In this document: piece after piece, positions 16,561-25,289 of the stretch | How the letters are laid out: every line of letters begins with the position of its first letter | How positions within the stretch are numbered: position 1 is the first letter of the stretch | From: Coprococcus sp. | Lineage (GTDB): Bacteria > Bacillota > Clostridia > Lachnospirales > Lachnospiraceae | NCBI GenBank assembly: GCA_022793995.1 | Contig: JAAWDY010000068.1 | Span: 58,033-122,032 of the forward strand | Direction of reading: 5' to 3' | Length of the DNA: 64,000 bases | Made by a program: the position numbers and the translations under genes | Notes under the pieces: generated by a model | Databases searched by the model: none | Told to the model about the DNA's origin: nothing | What the model saw: only the letters and a program-made list of their open reading frames with translations

Positions 16561-17841
16561 ATGACTCAAATACTTAATACTATAAAGGACATAGGTGAAT
16601 TGCGGAATTCTCTCTACATACCAGAAAGAGATGAATCAAGGATACGGCAGGTTTGTGAAAGCGTTTATGAAATTGCAAAAGATAAAGACAGTTATCTCGA
16701 AAAATCAACAGATATGCTGAATGCTTTGTCAGAAAACAACTTGTCCGAAGAGGGAAAACAGAAATGGCTGGACTATGTCTGCAGTATTTTTGCTCCTTAT
16801 CTGGCAGTGAAGTTGTATGAGAGGGGAGAACAGGGGGAAGTTCAGCCCCAGCTTTCGTGTGAGGGGTTAGAAATGGTACTGGACTTCTTTTTAAACGGTG
16901 ATTTTGGAGCGAAAGTGATATCTGTGGGAGTATATGCATGTGCTCAGCAATTGGCTGAAGAAGATCCGATGCGTTGCTATGAACTGACCGAAAATGCATT
17001 TACAATTTATCCTGATTTGGCTGATATCCTTGGAGTCGCATACTATTATGAAGGAAAGACGGCAGAAGAGAATATTACGAAAGAATGCCCGTTCTGCGGA
17101 AGTAAAGGCGAGAATATTATTCCGCACTATTGTTCGCCGCAGGTTCTAAAATTGGATAATAAACCAGTATTCCCACCTGCAAAGCTTTGGATGAAATGTG
17201 GGCATTGTGGGAACTATTTTACATATAACTTTCCAAAAGAAAATGTTGGGACTATTAACGGGCATTATACAAAAGACGGAAGCAGCATTATCTTAAATAA
17301 TAAATTTTCTCTTGATGTATATAACCAGATATTTCAAAGGTTTAAAAGTATGACTTCCGGAAATGAGTATCTTGAAATTGGGGTCGGTACGGGAGAGATG
17401 CTTGCAGTTGCATTAGAATTTGGATATCATGTAGAAGCTGTCGAGATCTGCCAGGAGGACTGCGAACGTATTTCGGCAGCGTTGGATGTAGATATCAGGT
17501 GGTGTGATATTACAGATTATGAAGCAAAAAAGCAATATGATGTCATTGTGATGGGAGATGTATTTGAGCATGTGATCCATCCTGTTGAGGTCTTAGAGAA
17601 GGTAAAACATATGCTGGCAGACGACGGTGTTCTGTGGATTTCAACGCCGAATTATAATTGCGCTTATGCAAGAATGGAGGGATTTGAGCATTGTATGTGG
17701 CATGAACTGAACCATTATACCTATGTCTCTTATGAAACTCTGAAAGAACTGTTAGAGAAAATGCAACTTGAAATCGTACATTATGATATGAGCACCCGAT
17801 ATAGGGGTTCTATGGAGGTGTTTATCCGGCACGCAAAATAG
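16561..17841 (+). CDS. SAM-dependent methyltransferase with N-terminal helical and zinc-ribbon regions
   Basis: A 426-residue protein in three parts. Residues 1-175 are helical with no motif I recognise. Residues 177-225 look like a zinc ribbon with CPFCGS and, later, MKCGHCGNYF. Residues 250-425 form a class I methyltransferase with LEIGVGTGEML (motif I), a following acidic residue in VEAVEIC, and VIVMGDVFEHVIHP (post-I). The fold recalls methyltransferases that modify sugars or small molecules. Substrate is unknown. The gene has its own promoter, a terminator-like hairpin behind it, and is visibly AT-richer than both flanking operons, suggesting separate acquisition. Confidence 0.8.
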   Translation: MTQILNTIKDIGELRNSLYIPERDESRIRQVCESVYEIAKDKDSYLEKSTDMLNALSENNLSEEGKQKWLDYVCSIFAPYLAVKLYERGEQGEVQPQLSCEGLEMVLDFFLNGDFGAKVISVGVYACAQQLAEEDPMRCYELTENAFTIYPDLADILGVAYYYEGKTAEENITKECPFCGSKGENIIPHYCSPQVLKLDNKPVFPPAKLWMKCGHCGNYFTYNFPKENVGTINGHYTKDGSSIILNNKFSLDVYNQIFQRFKSMTSGNEYLEIGVGTGEMLAVALEFGYHVEAVEICQEDCERISAALDVDIRWCDITDYEAKKQYDVIVMGDVFEHVIHPVEVLEKVKHMLADDGVLWISTPNYNCAYARMEGFEHCMWHELNHYTYVSYETLKELLEKMQLEIVHYDMSTRYRGSMEVFIRHAK

Positions 17842-17893
17842 AACCTAAAAAATGGTGTCGCTTTAAAAATATAAATAAGAAAATGGATGTTAG

Positions 17894-17940
17894 ATAACTC
17901 ATAGTGGTACTGCTTTGTGATACTGCTGTGAGTTATTTTA
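17894..17940 (+). terminator. Terminator-like hairpin after the methyltransferase gene
   Basis: ATAACTCA (17894-17901) pairs with TGAGTTAT (17929-17936), and TTTA follows. The long loop of 27 bases contains weak internal pairing. It is placed 52 bases after the stop codon. Confidence 0.55.
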
Positions 17941-18052
17941 ATGCCATTATACAAAAAAGATAAGTTAAAAGGCAGGCTTGAACCATTTAAAATATCCGTT
18001 ACATACTTATAGAAAATTACTATTTACAGAGTTTTTTATCATTTTTATTGAT

Positions 18053-18081
18053 TTGACACGAAGCGAAAGAAATAATAAACT
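18053..18081 (+). promoter_or_regulatory. Promoter of the Opp/Dpp transporter operon
   Basis: TTGACA (18053-18058) and TAAACT (18076-18081) are separated by 17 bases. The expected transcript starts near 18088, about 28 bases before the binding-protein start. Confidence 0.65.
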
Positions 18082-18115
18082 GTAAAAGTAAAATTTACCC
18101 AAGAGGAGGAAAAGG

Positions 18116-19726
18116 ATGAAGAAAAAATTATGCAGTCTGCTGGCTGTGGTGATGCTGTTTGGTCTGGTCTTAGGCGGCTGCGGCGGAACTGAGGAAAAGA
18201 AAGACACTGCAGACGGGGGAACGGACAAGAAGGTAGAAGAAGAGAAGGAAGAGACAGGCGGTGAGAAGATCGAGGGCGGTTCTATCATTCGCGCGATGCC
18301 GTCGGACATTTCCAGCCTGAACATTGTGTACGAGACAGGCGACGAAGGAATGACGATGTTGAAGCCGGTATACGACCCGCTTTATATTGAATCAAAAGAC
18401 GAAGTGCGTTATTACCTGGCAGAGAGCCGTGAAGTTTCAGAAGACGGGCTGACGATTACCGTGAAGCTCCGCGACGGCCTGAAATGGCACGACGGGGAGA
18501 GCATCACGGCGGACGATGTGATCTGGAATTTCGAGTATAAGATGAACAAGGATAATAAATCGACAAGCGGCACGACCGTCAATCAGAAACCGGTAACCGT
18601 GGCGAAGGTGGACGATCTTACGTTTACCGTTACGCTTCCGGAGGTTTCAGCGTCTTATGTGGCGACGCTCGGCTCGATTAAGCTTCTTCCAAAGCATGTG
18701 TACGAGGGGGAGGCAAATATCGCTTCTTCTGAACTGAACATGACGCAGGGCGTAGGATCCGGCCCGTATAAGGTGAAAGAGTGGAAGAAGGGCGAGAGCC
18801 TGACCCTGGAAAAATTCGACGATTATTATAAAGACGTAAATCTGGATACGGTCATTTTCAAGATCATGCCGAACGAGAGCGCGCAGGAGATCGCGTTCGA
18901 GAATGGAGAAGTGAATATTCTCCGGGTTTCTACGGTGGAGAAATTCGAGAAATACGCGTCGGACGACAGGTATGAGATGGTTACCCTGGACGAAGGGCGT
19001 ATCAATTACATGGGATTCAATTCCAACAGCGCGCTGATGAAGGATATCAACGCAAGGAAAGCGATCGCGGCGGCTCTTGACGTTCCGGCGATCGTGGACG
19101 GGGCTTATGGCTCAGAAGATATCGCCGTTGCGGCGAAGACGGTGTTCTGCGACCAGAACTTCTACTATGAGGATGTGGAAGGATACAAGCAGAATCTTGA
19201 TGAAGCAAAAGAACTGATTAAGTCCAGCGGTCTGGAAGGGCAGACGCTGCAGCTTGTGTACAATTCCAGCCGTGCGAATATGGAAGACTGCGCGCTGATT
19301 ATCCAGCAGCAGCTTAAAGAAGTCGGCATCACGGTAGAGATCACCGGATATGAGACACAGGGCTTCTTCGAGAAATTCTTCTACACTGACGCGGGGGACT
19401 GGGATCTTGGTCTGAATGGTTATTCCACAAACGGTGATAACCAGGGCGACGAGTACATGTTCAGCAGTGAAGGTTTCCTGAGCAAGAACCTGTGTACGAC
19501 AGACGAGATCGCAGCCCTGTGGAATCAGGGGGATGCGACCACGGATCCGGCCGAGCGTGCAAAAATTTACGCGGATCTGCAGCAGCAGATCAAGGACGCC
19601 TATACAATGGTTCCGATTTCAGACTGTAACTTTATTTTAGCAGTGGACAAGAAACTCAAAGGCTGCGATGCCATTAACGTAGTACCGGTATTTGAAGATT
19701 ATACGCAGCTTTATATGACAAACTAA
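18116..19726 (+). CDS. Oligopeptide/dipeptide-type ABC substrate-binding lipoprotein
   Basis: A 536-residue extracytoplasmic binding protein of family 5. A lipoprotein signal peptide ends in the lipobox LVLGGC (Cys near residue 22), followed by an acidic Lys/Glu-rich linker to about residue 50. Family landmarks are SEDGLTITVKLRDGLKWHDG, ADDVIWNFEYK, GSGPYKVKEWKKGE, and ARKAIAAALD. It captures its ligand outside the membrane and delivers it to the permeases encoded next. Members bind peptides, but also oligosaccharides, nickel or opines, so the ligand is open. It has its own promoter, and a 12-bp hairpin separates it from the permease genes. Confidence 0.9.
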   Translation: MKKKLCSLLAVVMLFGLVLGGCGGTEEKKDTADGGTDKKVEEEKEETGGEKIEGGSIIRAMPSDISSLNIVYETGDEGMTMLKPVYDPLYIESKDEVRYYLAESREVSEDGLTITVKLRDGLKWHDGESITADDVIWNFEYKMNKDNKSTSGTTVNQKPVTVAKVDDLTFTVTLPEVSASYVATLGSIKLLPKHVYEGEANIASSELNMTQGVGSGPYKVKEWKKGESLTLEKFDDYYKDVNLDTVIFKIMPNESAQEIAFENGEVNILRVSTVEKFEKYASDDRYEMVTLDEGRINYMGFNSNSALMKDINARKAIAAALDVPAIVDGAYGSEDIAVAAKTVFCDQNFYYEDVEGYKQNLDEAKELIKSSGLEGQTLQLVYNSSRANMEDCALIIQQQLKEVGITVEITGYETQGFFEKFFYTDAGDWDLGLNGYSTNGDNQGDEYMFSSEGFLSKNLCTTDEIAALWNQGDATTDPAERAKIYADLQQQIKDAYTMVPISDCNFILAVDKKLKGCDAINVVPVFEDYTQLYMTN

Positions 19727-19748
19727 TAGTTCTGTCTATGATGAATGC

Positions 19749-19784
19749 CAGAAGGCTGCCACAATATTTTGCGGCAGCCTTCTG
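19749..19784 (+). terminator. Intra-operon hairpin between binding-protein and permease genes
   Basis: CAGAAGGCTGCC (19749-19760) and GGCAGCCTTCTG (19773-19784) form a perfect 12-bp stem with a 12-base loop, followed by TTGTAT. It is a weak terminator or mRNA-stabilising element. Such hairpins usually let the binding protein be made in excess over the membrane components. Confidence 0.75.
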
Positions 19785-19801
19785 TTGTATAAGGAGGCAG
19801 T

Positions 19802-20770
19802 ATGAAGAAATATGTAGTAAAAAGAATCGTACAAATGGTGCCGGTCTTGATCTTGGTTTCGATCTTTTCATTCATGATTATCCATCTTGCGCCGGGGGAT
19901 CCTTTAAATATGTACATACGCCAGGATATGACGCAGCAGGAGATCGACGATCTGCGTGAGGATTTGGGGCTTGACGGCACGGTTGTGGAACAGTATTTCG
20001 CATGGCTTAGGGAAATCTGCAGAGGGAATTTCGGAAATTCTGTGATTAACCATCAGCCTGTTGCGGCGCAGATTTTTGAAAAATTACCTGCCACGATACT
20101 CTTGATGGGGACAGCCTTTTTGCTTTCTTTATTGGGTTCCATACCATTGGGACTATGGTCGGGTATGAAAAAGAATAAACTAGCAGATCAGGTTGTCAGC
20201 GTGCTCAGTTATATTGGGATCTCAATACCCTCCTTTTGGCTGGCGCTCATGCTGATTATTGTTTTCGCACTGAACCTTCACCTGCTTCCAAGCAACGGGA
20301 TGCGGACGGTTGGAAGCGATTCGGTGATTGATGTTCTGCAGCATCTTATCCTTCCGAGCATTGTGCTTAGTGTCGGAAATATGGCAGTATTTACCAGATA
20401 TATCCGGTCGAACACCATCAGCCAGTTAGAAGAAGAGTATGTGCTGACGGCAAAGGCGAAAGGAGTTCCAAGGAGAAAGATTATGACAGGGCATGTTCTT
20501 AAGAACTGCCTGCTTCCGGTCATTACACTTGCAGGGATGAACCTGGCGAGTCTGGTGACAGGCTCTTTCATTATAGAATCTGTTTTCGGATGGCCGGGGA
20601 TGGGGACGCTTGGTATGAGTGCGATCAATTCCAGGGATTATCCGATGATCATGGGATTTACGATGCTGTCTTGCGTGATCTTAATCATTGGAAACTTTCT
20701 CGCCGATTTATTGTACGGTGTGGCGGACCCAAGAATCAAGCAGGAGGTGAAACGTCATCGTGAGTCTTGA
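19802..20770 (+). CDS. Opp/Dpp-type ABC transporter permease, DppB-like
   Basis: A 322-residue permease with the typical opening KKYVVKRIVQMVPVLILVSI and about six transmembrane helices. The N-terminal periplasmic segment has the family phrase LAPGDPLNMYI. The conserved cytoplasmic EAA-type loop is AKAKGVPRRKIMTGHVLKN, and the C-terminal FIIESVFGWPGMG matches the family. It pairs with the DppC-like protein encoded next, whose start codon overlaps its 3' end by 11 bases. The ribosome site is AAGGAGGCAG. Confidence 0.92.
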   Translation: MKKYVVKRIVQMVPVLILVSIFSFMIIHLAPGDPLNMYIRQDMTQQEIDDLREDLGLDGTVVEQYFAWLREICRGNFGNSVINHQPVAAQIFEKLPATILLMGTAFLLSLLGSIPLGLWSGMKKNKLADQVVSVLSYIGISIPSFWLALMLIIVFALNLHLLPSNGMRTVGSDSVIDVLQHLILPSIVLSVGNMAVFTRYIRSNTISQLEEEYVLTAKAKGVPRRKIMTGHVLKNCLLPVITLAGMNLASLVTGSFIIESVFGWPGMGTLGMSAINSRDYPMIMGFTMLSCVILIIGNFLADLLYGVADPRIKQEVKRHRES

Positions 20771-21698
20771 TACAAAAAATTTATTATTGGAAGAAACAGA
20801 GAAAGAAGACGCGTTTGAGGCGGCCGGGCGCGAGGAGAAAGCCCAGGAAACGTTTTACGAACGCGGGATATGGTATAATCTTCTGATTAGCCTGAAGGAG
20901 AACCGCCTGGCAGTGGTCTGCCTGGTGATTCTGTGCATCGTCGTCGCGGCTTCTTTGATGGCGCCGTTATCCCCGCATGACCCGGACGCCATGAATCTGC
21001 GCAACAAGCTGGAAGCTCCGGGGAAGGAACATTTCTTTGGGACGGACGATCTGGGAAGGGACTATTTTACCAGGGCGCTGTACGGCGGAAGGGTATCCCT
21101 GGCCGTGGGGACGTTTTCCATGCTGATCTCTTTGGTGGTGGGAACCCTTTTCGGTACGGTAAGCGGTTATATCGGCGGTACGGTGGATAATCTGATGATG
21201 CGGGCGGTGGATATCTTTATGTCTGTGCCCAGCTTCCTTCTGATTATTATCATCAATTCTTTTCTGTCCCCAAGCATGCTGACGATGGTAGTCATCATCG
21301 GCATTTTCTCGTGGATGGGGGTGGCGAGGATCGTGCGCGCGGAGACGATGTCCTTAAAAGAACGGGAATTTGTGCTGGCGGCGAAAAATATGGGCGCCGG
21401 GAATTTTGAAATTATATTCCGGCACATCATCCCCAATATGGTTCCTTCGATCATCGTGGCGGCCAGCATCAGTATTGCGCGGGCGATATTGACGGAGTCT
21501 TCGCTCAGTTTCCTCGGGTTCGGGGTGAAGCTTCCGATGTCTTCCTGGGGAAGCATGCTGCAGAACGCGCAGAGCCATATCATGGACGTGCCGACCCTGG
21601 CGCTTTTCCCGGGGGCGTTTATTCTGCTGACTGTGCTGAGCTTTAACGTGCTCGGCGACGTGCTTAGAAATGCGCTGGAACCGAAAATGGTGAAATAA
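20760..21698 (+). CDS. Opp/Dpp-type ABC transporter permease, DppC-like
   Basis: A 312-residue permease starting at GTG 20760 within the end of the previous gene, with AGGAGG about nine bases upstream. It has an acidic N-terminal extension of about 40 residues, then helix 1 (LAVVCLVILCIVVAASLMAP). The conserved HFFGTDDLGRDYFTRALYGGR loop region, the EAA loop (VLAAKNMGAGNFEIIFRHI) and the ending FNVLGDVLRNALEPKM are all standard for the family. It forms the channel with the DppB-like subunit. Confidence 0.92.
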   Translation: MSLDTKNLLLEETEKEDAFEAAGREEKAQETFYERGIWYNLLISLKENRLAVVCLVILCIVVAASLMAPLSPHDPDAMNLRNKLEAPGKEHFFGTDDLGRDYFTRALYGGRVSLAVGTFSMLISLVVGTLFGTVSGYIGGTVDNLMMRAVDIFMSVPSFLLIIIINSFLSPSMLTMVVIIGIFSWMGVARIVRAETMSLKEREFVLAAKNMGAGNFEIIFRHIIPNMVPSIIVAASISIARAILTESSLSFLGFGVKLPMSSWGSMLQNAQSHIMDVPTLALFPGAFILLTVLSFNVLGDVLRNALEPKMVK

Positions 21699-21714
21699 GG
21701 AATAGAGAGGAAAG

Positions 21715-22749
21715 ATGCGGATGATTAATTTAATAGAAGTGAAAAATCTGCGCGTGTCTTACCATACCTACGCGGGAGAGGTGCGTTCCGTACAGGGCGT
21801 GGATTTTACAGTTGGGGAAGGGGAGACGCTGGCTATCGTAGGGGAGTCCGGATGCGGGAAGACGGTCACGGCGAAAGCGGTGATGGGGCTGATTCAGCCG
21901 CCGGGCGAAGTAAAAGAAGGAAGCGAGATCATTTACCAGGGCAGGAATATGGTTCTTGCGCCGGAAAAAGAGTGGGAGGCCTACCGCGGGGAGAAATGCG
22001 CCATGATTTTCCAGGACGCCCTGGCCGCGCTTAACCCTACGTTGTCCGTGGGGAAACAGATTGCGGAAAACCTGGTGATTCACCGTAAGATCGGGAAAAA
22101 GGAAGCGATGGAGGAAGCGGTAAGGCTTCTGGAGAAGGTAGGGATACCGGAGGCAAAGAAGCGTGTCAGACAGTATCCCCATGAATTTTCAGGGGGGATG
22201 CGCCAAAGAGCTATGATTGCGATCGCCCTTGCCTGCAGTCCGAAGCTTCTGATCGCGGACGAGCCGACGACGGCGCTGGACGTCACGATACAGGCGCAGA
22301 TTTTAGAACTGCTGAAATCCCTCCAGCAGGAAACGAAGGTGTCGATTATCCTCATTACGCACGACCTGGGGGTGGTGGCGGATATGGCGGATTATATCGC
22401 GGTAATGTACGCCGGGAAAATTATCGAGTACGGGAAGGGGCGGGACATATTCTACCACCCGCGCCATCCTTATACCTGGAGCCTCTTAAACGCCGTACCC
22501 AGGCTGGACGGGGACAGGAAGAAAGAACTGGCGTCGATCGAGGGGGCGCCGCCGAACCTGCTCGCGCCTGTAAAAGGGTGCGCGTTCGCCGAAAGATGCC
22601 CGTATTGTATGAAAGTGTGCATGCGGCTTTTTCCACCGGTGTTCCGGTTTGGGGAGGGGCATTGTGCGTCATGCTACCTGCACCATGAGAAGGTAAAGGG
22701 CGGTTACCCATTTGAAACAGGAGGAGCAGTATGTGTAGACGAGAAATAA
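21715..22749 (+). CDS. Opp/Dpp-type ABC transporter ATPase, DppD-like
   Basis: A 344-residue ATPase with Walker A GESGCGKT, the Q-loop region AMIFQDALAALNP, signature SGGMRQR, Walker B LLIADEPTTALD and switch His in LITHDLG. The C-terminus has the cysteine cluster (CAFAERCPYCMKVC and two later Cys) typical of this subfamily, which in some members binds an iron-sulphur cluster. An alternative start at 21721 has better spacing from GAGAGG. The 3' end overlaps the DppF-like gene by 19 bases. It energises the transporter together with that paralogue. Confidence 0.92.
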   Translation: MRMINLIEVKNLRVSYHTYAGEVRSVQGVDFTVGEGETLAIVGESGCGKTVTAKAVMGLIQPPGEVKEGSEIIYQGRNMVLAPEKEWEAYRGEKCAMIFQDALAALNPTLSVGKQIAENLVIHRKIGKKEAMEEAVRLLEKVGIPEAKKRVRQYPHEFSGGMRQRAMIAIALACSPKLLIADEPTTALDVTIQAQILELLKSLQQETKVSIILITHDLGVVADMADYIAVMYAGKIIEYGKGRDIFYHPRHPYTWSLLNAVPRLDGDRKKELASIEGAPPNLLAPVKGCAFAERCPYCMKVCMRLFPPVFRFGEGHCASCYLHHEKVKGGYPFETGGAVCVDEK

Positions 22750-23708
22750 ACGAGGAACCTGTGCTGAAAGTCTCGCATTTGAAGAAATATTTCCCCATGG
22801 GGAAGAAGCAGGTGCTGAAAGCGGTAGACGACGTGTCTTTTGAGATATACAGGGGAAAGACGCTTGGGCTGGTCGGGGAATCGGGCTGCGGGAAAACGAC
22901 CTGCGGACGGACATGCACGGGTCTTTATTCAAGGACGGCGGGGGAAGTCCTGTTCAAAGGGCGGGACGTACACGCCATGAAAGGACAGGAGAGGAAGGAA
23001 TTTACAAAAAACGTGCAGACGATCTTCCAGGATCCTTACGCTTCCCTGGACCCAAGGATGAAGGTGGGGGATATCGTGGCCGAAGGACTCAGGATTCATC
23101 ATATGGTTTCGGGAAAGCAGGAGGAGCGCGAAATCGTGCAGGAGCTTTTGAACCAGGTAGGACTGCAGGCGGAACACGCAAGCCGGTATATTCATGAATT
23201 TTCCGGCGGTCAGAGGCAGAGGGTCGGAATCGCAAGGGCTTTGGCGATAAAGCCGGAGTTCCTGGTCTGCGACGAGCCGATTTCCGCCCTCGACGTGTCC
23301 ATCCAGGCGCAGATCGTCAACCTGCTCCAGAAAATGCAGGAGAAAATGGGGCTGACCTACCTGTTCGTAGCACACGACCTGTCCATGGTGCGGCACATCT
23401 CAGACCAGGTGGCGGTCATGTACCTGGGAAAAATCGTGGAGCTAACCTCATCGGAAGAGCTGTACACCCATCCGGCACACCCGTACACCCAGGCGCTATT
23501 GTCCGCGATCCCGATCCCGGATCCGGATGTGGAAGAAAAGAGGGAGAGGATCGTCCTTCAGGGGGATGTCCCAAGTCCGATCGCGCCTCCACCGGGATGC
23601 CGCTTCTGCAGCCGATGCCGGTTTGCGGATGAAAAATGCCGTACGGAGGAACCCCAGATGAAGAAAATCGGGGAAGGACATTACGCCGCCTGCCATCGTG
23701 TGGTGTAA
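22731..23708 (+). CDS. Opp/Dpp-type ABC transporter ATPase, DppF-like
   Basis: A 325-residue ATPase with Walker A GESGCGKTT, Q-loop TIFQDPYASLDPRM, signature SGGQRQR, Walker B FLVCDEPISALD and FVAHDLSMVRHI. The C-terminal Cys-rich tail (CRFCSRCRFADEKC) is again present. It is the second of two ATPases expected for an Opp/Dpp transporter, so the five-gene system 18116-23708 is complete and looks intact. The start overlaps the previous gene and follows AGGAGGAGCAGT. Confidence 0.92.
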   Translation: MCRREINEEPVLKVSHLKKYFPMGKKQVLKAVDDVSFEIYRGKTLGLVGESGCGKTTCGRTCTGLYSRTAGEVLFKGRDVHAMKGQERKEFTKNVQTIFQDPYASLDPRMKVGDIVAEGLRIHHMVSGKQEEREIVQELLNQVGLQAEHASRYIHEFSGGQRQRVGIARALAIKPEFLVCDEPISALDVSIQAQIVNLLQKMQEKMGLTYLFVAHDLSMVRHISDQVAVMYLGKIVELTSSEELYTHPAHPYTQALLSAIPIPDPDVEEKRERIVLQGDVPSPIAPPPGCRFCSRCRFADEKCRTEEPQMKKIGEGHYAACHRVV

Positions 23709-23769
23709 CAGGAGCGTGTGAGGGGCACTATCAATATGCCGCCTACGCTATTGCGCCTGTCTGTACCGC

Positions 23770-24411
23770 TTAGACGAAGGCATTCATCTGAGTAAGGAGG
23801 GGAAGAAGCTCTTCCATGCCGGAGATCCGAAAGTTTGCGTCCGGCACATTCCCGAACCCATATCCAGCCCAGATAAAGGGAAGTCCTGCTTTTTGGCAGG
23901 AGTCATAGTCGCCCTGGGTGTCGCCCACGTATACGGCCTGCGACAGATGGTTCCTCTCCATGAGCAGGGCGATCGTCTCATCCTTGGGCGTCTGGGTCTG
24001 GCCGTAACAGAGATGGTCGGTCACATAGGAAGTAAGCCCCATGGTTTCAAGGAATATCTCAATATAGTCGCACTGGCAGTTGCTTACAATGAACAGCCGG
24101 GTCTTCTTTGACAGCGCCGCAAACGTCTCGCGGACGCCGGGATAAAGGATGCCCGGCTCTTTTCTCAGCATTTCATTTTCCAGGTCGAAACAGAGATAGC
24201 CGATCCGCGTCTGTTCTTCAAAAGGCAGGGAAGGCATAAGAGCGGACGTGATCTCATGCATCGTTTTCCCGAACAGGGATTTTAACGTATCTCCTGTGAT
24301 CGCTGTTTTTAGGTTAGAATTGTCCATGATCGCCTTGTTCCAGGCTTTTGCCACTACATCGGTAGAATCCCAAAGAGTACCGTCCACATCAAAAATAACG
24401 CCGTCTATCAT
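23770..24411 (-). CDS. HAD-superfamily phosphatase, phosphoglycolate phosphatase-like
   Basis: A 213-residue HAD hydrolase with motif I DVDGTLWDS (nucleophile Asp and acid/base Asp), motif II in IVSNCQ, and the downstream VGDTQGDYDSCQKAGLPFIW containing motif IV acidic residues. The helical cap between residues 18 and 85 makes it a subfamily-IA enzyme, which usually hydrolyses small phosphorylated metabolites such as phosphoglycolate or sugar phosphates. It is transcribed against its neighbours, and AAAGGAGATCAATACA precedes the ATG. A candidate promoter (TTGTAT, 17 bases, TATTGT) lies about 50 bases upstream on the minus strand. Confidence 0.85.
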   Translation of the reverse strand: MIDGVIFDVDGTLWDSTDVVAKAWNKAIMDNSNLKTAITGDTLKSLFGKTMHEITSALMPSLPFEEQTRIGYLCFDLENEMLRKEPGILYPGVRETFAALSKKTRLFIVSNCQCDYIEIFLETMGLTSYVTDHLCYGQTQTPKDETIALLMERNHLSQAVYVGDTQGDYDSCQKAGLPFIWAGYGFGNVPDANFRISGMEELLPLLTQMNAFV

Positions 24412-24599
24412 TGTATTGATCTCCTTTTAGGTTTGGTATGCCAATTCCTTTAAAACAATAGCATAATATCAGGCGGGATACAAGAGAAATCGAATGATTT
24501 CGGAACATCTCGAAAACGCTCGGAAATATTGATTGTCTGTGGATAAAAGATTATCTTTAATTGAAGATAAGATCACAGTCAGAAGTGGAGAGATGAAAT

Positions 24600-25238
24600 A
24601 TGGGAAGAAGAGAAAGAGAGTCTCGCCTAAAAAAACCAAAAAAGATTACAATCAAGGAAGTTGCGAAGAGGGCGGGGGTAAGTCCCACGACAGTGTCGAA
24701 CGTACTTCACGGAAATCAGGAGAAAGTTTCAGAAAGTACGGCAAAAAAGGTAAGGAAGGTACTGGGGGAGACGGGGTATGAACCAAGTGTCGGCGCTTTG
24801 CTCCTTGCGGGGAACCATTCTCATGTGGTTACTGTATTGGTGGGAGACAGGGGAGGATTCGAGGGAAATACAGGGAACCAGACAGCGGCGTATCAGATGC
24901 TTGGCATGATAGAAAAGGAGATTACCCAGAGAAATTACTACATGCTGCTCCATTTTTGCGATACGGCCAAGGAGGGCGTCCGGTTTGCACTTACCTGGAA
25001 GGCGGAGGGGATGATTACGATTGGCATGGGAGCGGAAGAAAATAGTCTGATTAAGGAAAAATTTCAGGCGCCTTTGGTGGCATTTTGCGGCTGGGAGAAT
25101 GAAGAAGACGACCATACCGTGGCGTGTGAAGGTGTGCAAGAAAAGATACATATTCTGATAACGGAATTATTCGGCATGATCGAAGAAAAAAGAAAAGAGA
25201 ATAAGGTTGCCAGGGCAAAGAACTATAGGGTATACTAA
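24600..25238 (+). CDS. Short LacI-family regulator, sensor domain truncated
   Basis: A 212-residue protein. After a basic N-terminal lead, residues 16-70 form a clear LacI helix-turn-helix and hinge (ITIKEVAKRAGVSPTTVSNV). From about residue 78 the first half of the periplasmic-binding-type sensor domain follows, but it stops after roughly 120 residues, whereas full members have about 270. The end (KENKVARAKNYRVY) looks nothing like a LacI C-terminus. It could be a deletion relic or a regulator that still binds DNA without a normal effector pocket. It lies 51 bases before a GH13 glucosidase gene, its probable target. An inverted repeat TTATCTT/AAGATAA (24551-24570) lies upstream. Confidence 0.75.
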   Translation: MGRRERESRLKKPKKITIKEVAKRAGVSPTTVSNVLHGNQEKVSESTAKKVRKVLGETGYEPSVGALLLAGNHSHVVTVLVGDRGGFEGNTGNQTAAYQMLGMIEKEITQRNYYMLLHFCDTAKEGVRFALTWKAEGMITIGMGAEENSLIKEKFQAPLVAFCGWENEEDDHTVACEGVQEKIHILITELFGMIEEKRKENKVARAKNYRVY

Positions 25239-25289
25239 GGTTACACAGCTAAACCGTAATAAATAAGTAATAAATAGAGGAGAACAGAG

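Noticed and set aside
24533..24781. 82-codon frame overlapping the short LacI-type gene
   Set aside because: It is a frame-shifted shadow of the helix-turn-helix coding region with low-complexity Lys/Gly composition.
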